A stretch of 64,000 bases of DNA from Salinimicrobium sediminis (GTDB lineage: Bacteria; Bacteroidota; Bacteroidia; Flavobacteriales; Flavobacteriaceae). The notes beneath the pieces were generated by a model. It worked only from the letters and a program-made list of their open reading frames with translations. It had not been told where the DNA came from and searched no databases. Shown here in pieces: positions 62,101-64,000 of this stretch; within the stretch, counting starts at the first letter, position 1; the number at the start of each line of letters is the position of its first letter. The position numbers and the translations under genes are program-made. The stretch spans positions 1,116,001-1,180,000 of the forward strand of contig NZ_OCMF01000001.1 of assembly GCF_900215295.1 (NCBI RefSeq), in the 5' to 3' direction.

Positions 62101-63847
62101 CCATAAAAGAGAATTCTTTTCAAGAATAAAAAAAATAGACAGTGGAGGGAAGGAAATTCCTGTAAAAATATTCTTTGGGAGTAACTGGCACATCCCGACG
62201 TACCATCAGTCCAAGAGCCCAGTAATTGAAGAGAATAAATGGCTGGATCAATTAATTCAATTACCAAATATTCCACAAGGAATTAAGACTCTTGTAAAAA
62301 CTATCAAAAAGGAGATTACTCCTAAAGAAATTTCAGAAGGGAATAGTTCTTATTTATTAAAAACCAAAGAAGGATTTGCAATTCATGACGAACTCGCACT
62401 TGTGCGTAATGAATTTGGAAAGATTTCTGAATACAGATTTTACAAAGAATATTTCCAATTTTTCGATCAGTTTATTTCCTATCATGAATCCAAGAATTCA
62501 AAAGAGAGAGGACATTTTCCCTATAGAAAGATTGAGGCCGTATGTGCCGTTTTCTTACACGAACCATATTTATTTGATAAAGTCAAAGCGGTCATTCCGG
62601 ATGTGGTTGATAAAATAGAAAAATTTGTGGAATTATTTGTTATTGAAAATAAAATACCACAAGACTTGTTGTGTTATCAATGGAATAAAAAAGATATGAT
62701 TCATCTATTATTTATTATTTACAAAGATGAAACTTTACTTGACATATTAAATAATAACTTGAAAAAGCTATTAATTTTTTCCTCCGACAGTCAATCCACA
62801 GTTAACTATTTTCTTTATAAACTGCTGAAATATTTCCCTCTCGAAAAATCAGAAACAAGAATTAAAAGACTTGATAATCAATTTAAAGAAATCTTAGAAA
62901 ATGTAGAAACAGATAATGTAACTCTAAATAAACAAATAAAAAAGTTCTATAATTTTTTAAAGACTTTGCCCTCAGGTACGGATATAGAATCACTCTTACG
63001 GACGTTAAGAGAAAATTACAAAAAGGAAAAAGAACCAGACTTGCATGATGACAAAATTTCTTTTAATCATAATATCTCTTTGATTCTTGGTAAGATTAGA
63101 GAGGCAATGGACAAAATAGAATCTAAAGAAACGATCCCTTCATCTCTATCGGATGCAATAGTTAAAGGTTGGTTCCAGGTCTTTAATTTCATTTCCCCAA
63201 TATTAACTTTTTCCATTACGTATGAGGAGTACCTTGCTCCTTTCCCTTATTTCAAGTTGCTTAATACTACAGAAAGGGACTCTGATTCTTTAAGAACACT
63301 TGTGGGAGCTAATGAAACAATGATTTTTTCAATTGATCAATCGTTTAACGATATCAACAAATTAAAAAAGATTGAAAGGAATACTATACTAATTCAATCG
63401 AACTTTTCATTGAACACAGATTTTCACAGACTAATTGAGCATCGGTGGACGGATTGGTCCCGATTCTACCAAAAATTAGAAAAAGAGTTGAAGAGGTTAG
63501 AATTAAAAGTAAAGCTGGATAATCAATTAAATAAAAACCATTTAAAAATCCAAATACCAAAAATCTATTCTTATAAACTAATAATTGATGAATTAATAAA
63601 CAACCTTAAAAATCATTGTAAAAAAGAAAAAGGAGCAGAGGTATATTTATGTCTTCAGGATATAGGTTCAAACGGTATTCAGCTCCACATTATTAATCCA
63701 ATTGCAGACATTAGCCACTCCAACAGTAATGGAGAAGGCACCAAATGTCTCAACCTTCTTTCAACAGCCGGCCATTTTGGATTTGAATATCAAGCCCAGA
63801 TTAAGGAAGGAAACTATGATCAAATTTTGAAATTCCAAACATTATGA
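59102..63847 (+). CDS. Giant STAS/GHKL-ATPase/phosphoribosyltransferase-like protein
   Basis: The 1,581-residue cytosolic protein (a TTG at 59084 would add six residues) has no signal or membrane span. In order I see: a STAS-like segment (about 32-75, VFDFSEVEWMSNEELLTF); a GHKL ATPase with N-box E194-L-F-E-N198, D276-F-G-E-G280 and PRGLF (335-339), ending GTLFTIYIP (387-395); a second STAS-like segment near 465-540; a PRTase-like domain with VGITSSS (681-687) and LLCDVVSTG (732-740); a second one with ILDDGSCSGES (963-973); a long helical region; and a second, degenerate GHKL-type end with DELINNLKNH (1496-1505) and NGEGTKCLNLL (1543-1553). It is visibly A+T-richer than neighbouring genes, suggesting transfer. 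It overlaps the next gene by ATGA. A sensor/effector role in cellular conflict or stress is inference. Confidence 0.85.
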   Translation: MTYKLNKKVAEKHLDELIDTFYQHFATGGRTIKYVFDFSEVEWMSNEELLTFTGLFKSLIDSDIDFNVQFLKDGSSETINKRKAKQIIQLWDVWKIYSIVPHKDYNLYFDIDGNFIERLRAEYNIQTVTQEIYESYGITPFVTLEKIESYDDQRIVEKLHEIYRLEAATSEILHENNCYLPFHNETLTSIVSKELFENFLDHYDQSLFSPKSKVAFLSLVLKRKLNTERLGKAKVQEILKRNFKEESFPELRDFYVEMDNPDVFLNRSLLQLSFVDFGEGIPKTLKSAYYRNTGTGYSKEHTSQNEDTRILEYAFKHDSSQHELKDKYSKEFAVPRGLFDLLSVVKRFEGVIIARSHYGKIAFDFSCGKSMEEAVRYFGDQSKIFPGTLFTIYIPEREIQFEIDSSSIKPYDSLAEYSFKKNEVKHVSLFEIQTEQKNQKTDKGEFYNILFDSFLKKIQNNSETLIYLDFTGWEIDERVTKKIIFFLCTDYRINLNNNVIVVNPPSKRFLASIRDQLLDLEEVHRRFKIHPTPFVFFDNNELEIFWLGIFSEQDIEKLNKLLFEEHDLRKSDFENPEAIIGHINHYDNYGNLVSIINSTQLKLHYTGEASKIEDSEIEKIIAPCIKSSKDTVYLCNGNYYQYQYLELFDALSDEDKRKFLNEILLRKIQSSIDDWNQYILVGITSSSHKIVDYFESRLGGDRKNYVRLNNYFSFEEEAEFKQGIYKGSKVILLCDVVSTGYMVERFISRLNILEASIEKIGVLVDAIDTDFNPDKYNYSEIKNKIISVYKKPLKKYTRNNISAKLKHGELKVIRINPFTNTPITQGIDESNYNKSVLLNNEDFAKLISVDQIQVGYFNFNSLVHPYFFNMHSILSDPRKSQNLITQLFDALQKQTSLEEIGVVFYPKSSGIHKIDFKLLQDKYFKNHNTLFFELERFLTNEGWRFPHPPQYLVQISREKRTMILDDGSCSGESISQMIDEVSFLNVKSITVLSLVGRINNHKREFFSRIKKIDSGGKEIPVKIFFGSNWHIPTYHQSKSPVIEENKWLDQLIQLPNIPQGIKTLVKTIKKEITPKEISEGNSSYLLKTKEGFAIHDELALVRNEFGKISEYRFYKEYFQFFDQFISYHESKNSKERGHFPYRKIEAVCAVFLHEPYLFDKVKAVIPDVVDKIEKFVELFVIENKIPQDLLCYQWNKKDMIHLLFIIYKDETLLDILNNNLKKLLIFSSDSQSTVNYFLYKLLKYFPLEKSETRIKRLDNQFKEILENVETDNVTLNKQIKKFYNFLKTLPSGTDIESLLRTLRENYKKEKEPDLHDDKISFNHNISLILGKIREAMDKIESKETIPSSLSDAIVKGWFQVFNFISPILTFSITYEEYLAPFPYFKLLNTTERDSDSLRTLVGANETMIFSIDQSFNDINKLKKIERNTILIQSNFSLNTDFHRLIEHRWTDWSRFYQKLEKELKRLELKVKLDNQLNKNHLKIQIPKIYSYKLIIDELINNLKNHCKKEKGAEVYLCLQDIGSNGIQLHIINPIADISHSNSNGEGTKCLNLLSTAGHFGFEYQAQIKEGNYDQILKFQTL

Positions 63848-64000
63848 TTAAAACCAGAAATATAAATTTATTTGTGTTTGACACCAAAACAAACTTCGAG
63901 AAGTCACAAGAATTTTTGGGTACATCTTTTAAATCGATAAATCAAGTTGACAGTTTAGAGTCATTTAACGCACACTTAGAAAGATTAAATGATGAGGAGC
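63844..64000 (+). CDS. Partner gene of the giant protein, 3' end outside window
   Basis: An ATG overlapping the stop of the giant gene (ATGA) opens a frame that runs to the window end (52 codons). It begins MIKTRNINLFVFDTKTNFEK. The first hydrophobic strand ending in Asp, INLFVFD, would suit a receiver-like or other alpha/beta domain, but too little is visible to assign a family. The overlap indicates translational coupling, so this product probably works with the giant protein. Base composition is A+T-rich, like its neighbour. Confidence 0.75.
   Translation, partial: MIKTRNINLFVFDTKTNFEKSQEFLGTSFKSINQVDSLESFNAHLERLNDEE

Noticed and set aside
1-64000. CRISPR array or prophage
   Set aside because: No series of direct repeats with uniform spacers and no phage structural, integrase or lysis genes were seen; the repeats present are palindromes or dispersed modules.

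Overview
The window looks like chromosome of a marine-type Flavobacteriaceae bacterium (Bacteroidota, Gramella/Salegentibacter-like). The basis is gene content (TonB receptor with a carboxypeptidase-regulatory-like domain, DUF1028, DUF6064 and DUF6973-type proteins, CusA-TolC fusion), many start regions with the flavobacterial -7 promoter element TAnnTTTG, few clear Shine-Dalgarno sequences, and abundant palindromic intergenic repeats. No genus can be fixed from the sequence alone.

Layout. 1-2.7 kb: end of a sugar-nucleotide epimerase gene, an SDR oxidoreductase and two small unknown membrane/secreted proteins. 2.7-12.6 kb: nearly the whole heme pathway. hemA-hemC-hemD-hemE-(DUF6973)-hemF-hemB run leftward and an AraC regulator, hemH and hemJ run rightward, so glutamyl-tRNA can be taken to heme except for the glutamate-1-semialdehyde aminomutase step. 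A REP-associated tyrosine transposase sits inside the hem operon. 12.7-18.9 kb: housekeeping and stress genes (NtrY-like kinase, enoyl-CoA hydratase, radical SAM protein, HD hydrolase, PlsC, bacilliredoxin, TerB-DnaJ protein). 18.9-31.7 kb: a metal block. A TonB receptor and a DtxR/MntR-type regulator diverge from a shared operator-like palindrome; a ZIP transporter, a CzcB/CusA-type efflux system with its outer-membrane component fused on, and feoA-feoB with a small Cys-rich partner follow. 31.7-36 kb: Sco1-like protein, RseP protease, a frameshifted 5'-nucleotidase and a DUF486 protein.

36-36.9 kb: two intact tRNA-Asn genes followed by two broken tRNA-Asn pieces, palindromes and a small GIY-YIG nuclease gene whose 3' end is made of tRNA sequence. 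36.9-49 kb: acyl-CoA synthetase, proC, M28 peptidase, small alarmone hydrolase, a repeat lipoprotein, DUF1028 protein, tRNA-Arg(CCT), a Crp/Fnr regulator, a YceI/ring-cleaving dioxygenase/pirin group, paired YeeE-type transporters and a GNAT acetyltransferase. 49.2 kb: a complete subclass B1 metallo-beta-lactamase.

50-64 kb is looser and more accessory: long intergenic stretches carry dispersed repeats between a lipoprotein, a DUF6064 protein, a cyclase-family hydrolase, a beta-barrel protein, hemerythrin and a serine beta-lactamase-like protein. The window ends in a visibly A+T-rich gene for a roughly 1,580-residue protein combining STAS-like, GHKL ATPase and two phosphoribosyltransferase-like segments, overlapping by ATGA with another gene that runs off the end. 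This pair is the best candidate for an undescribed system.
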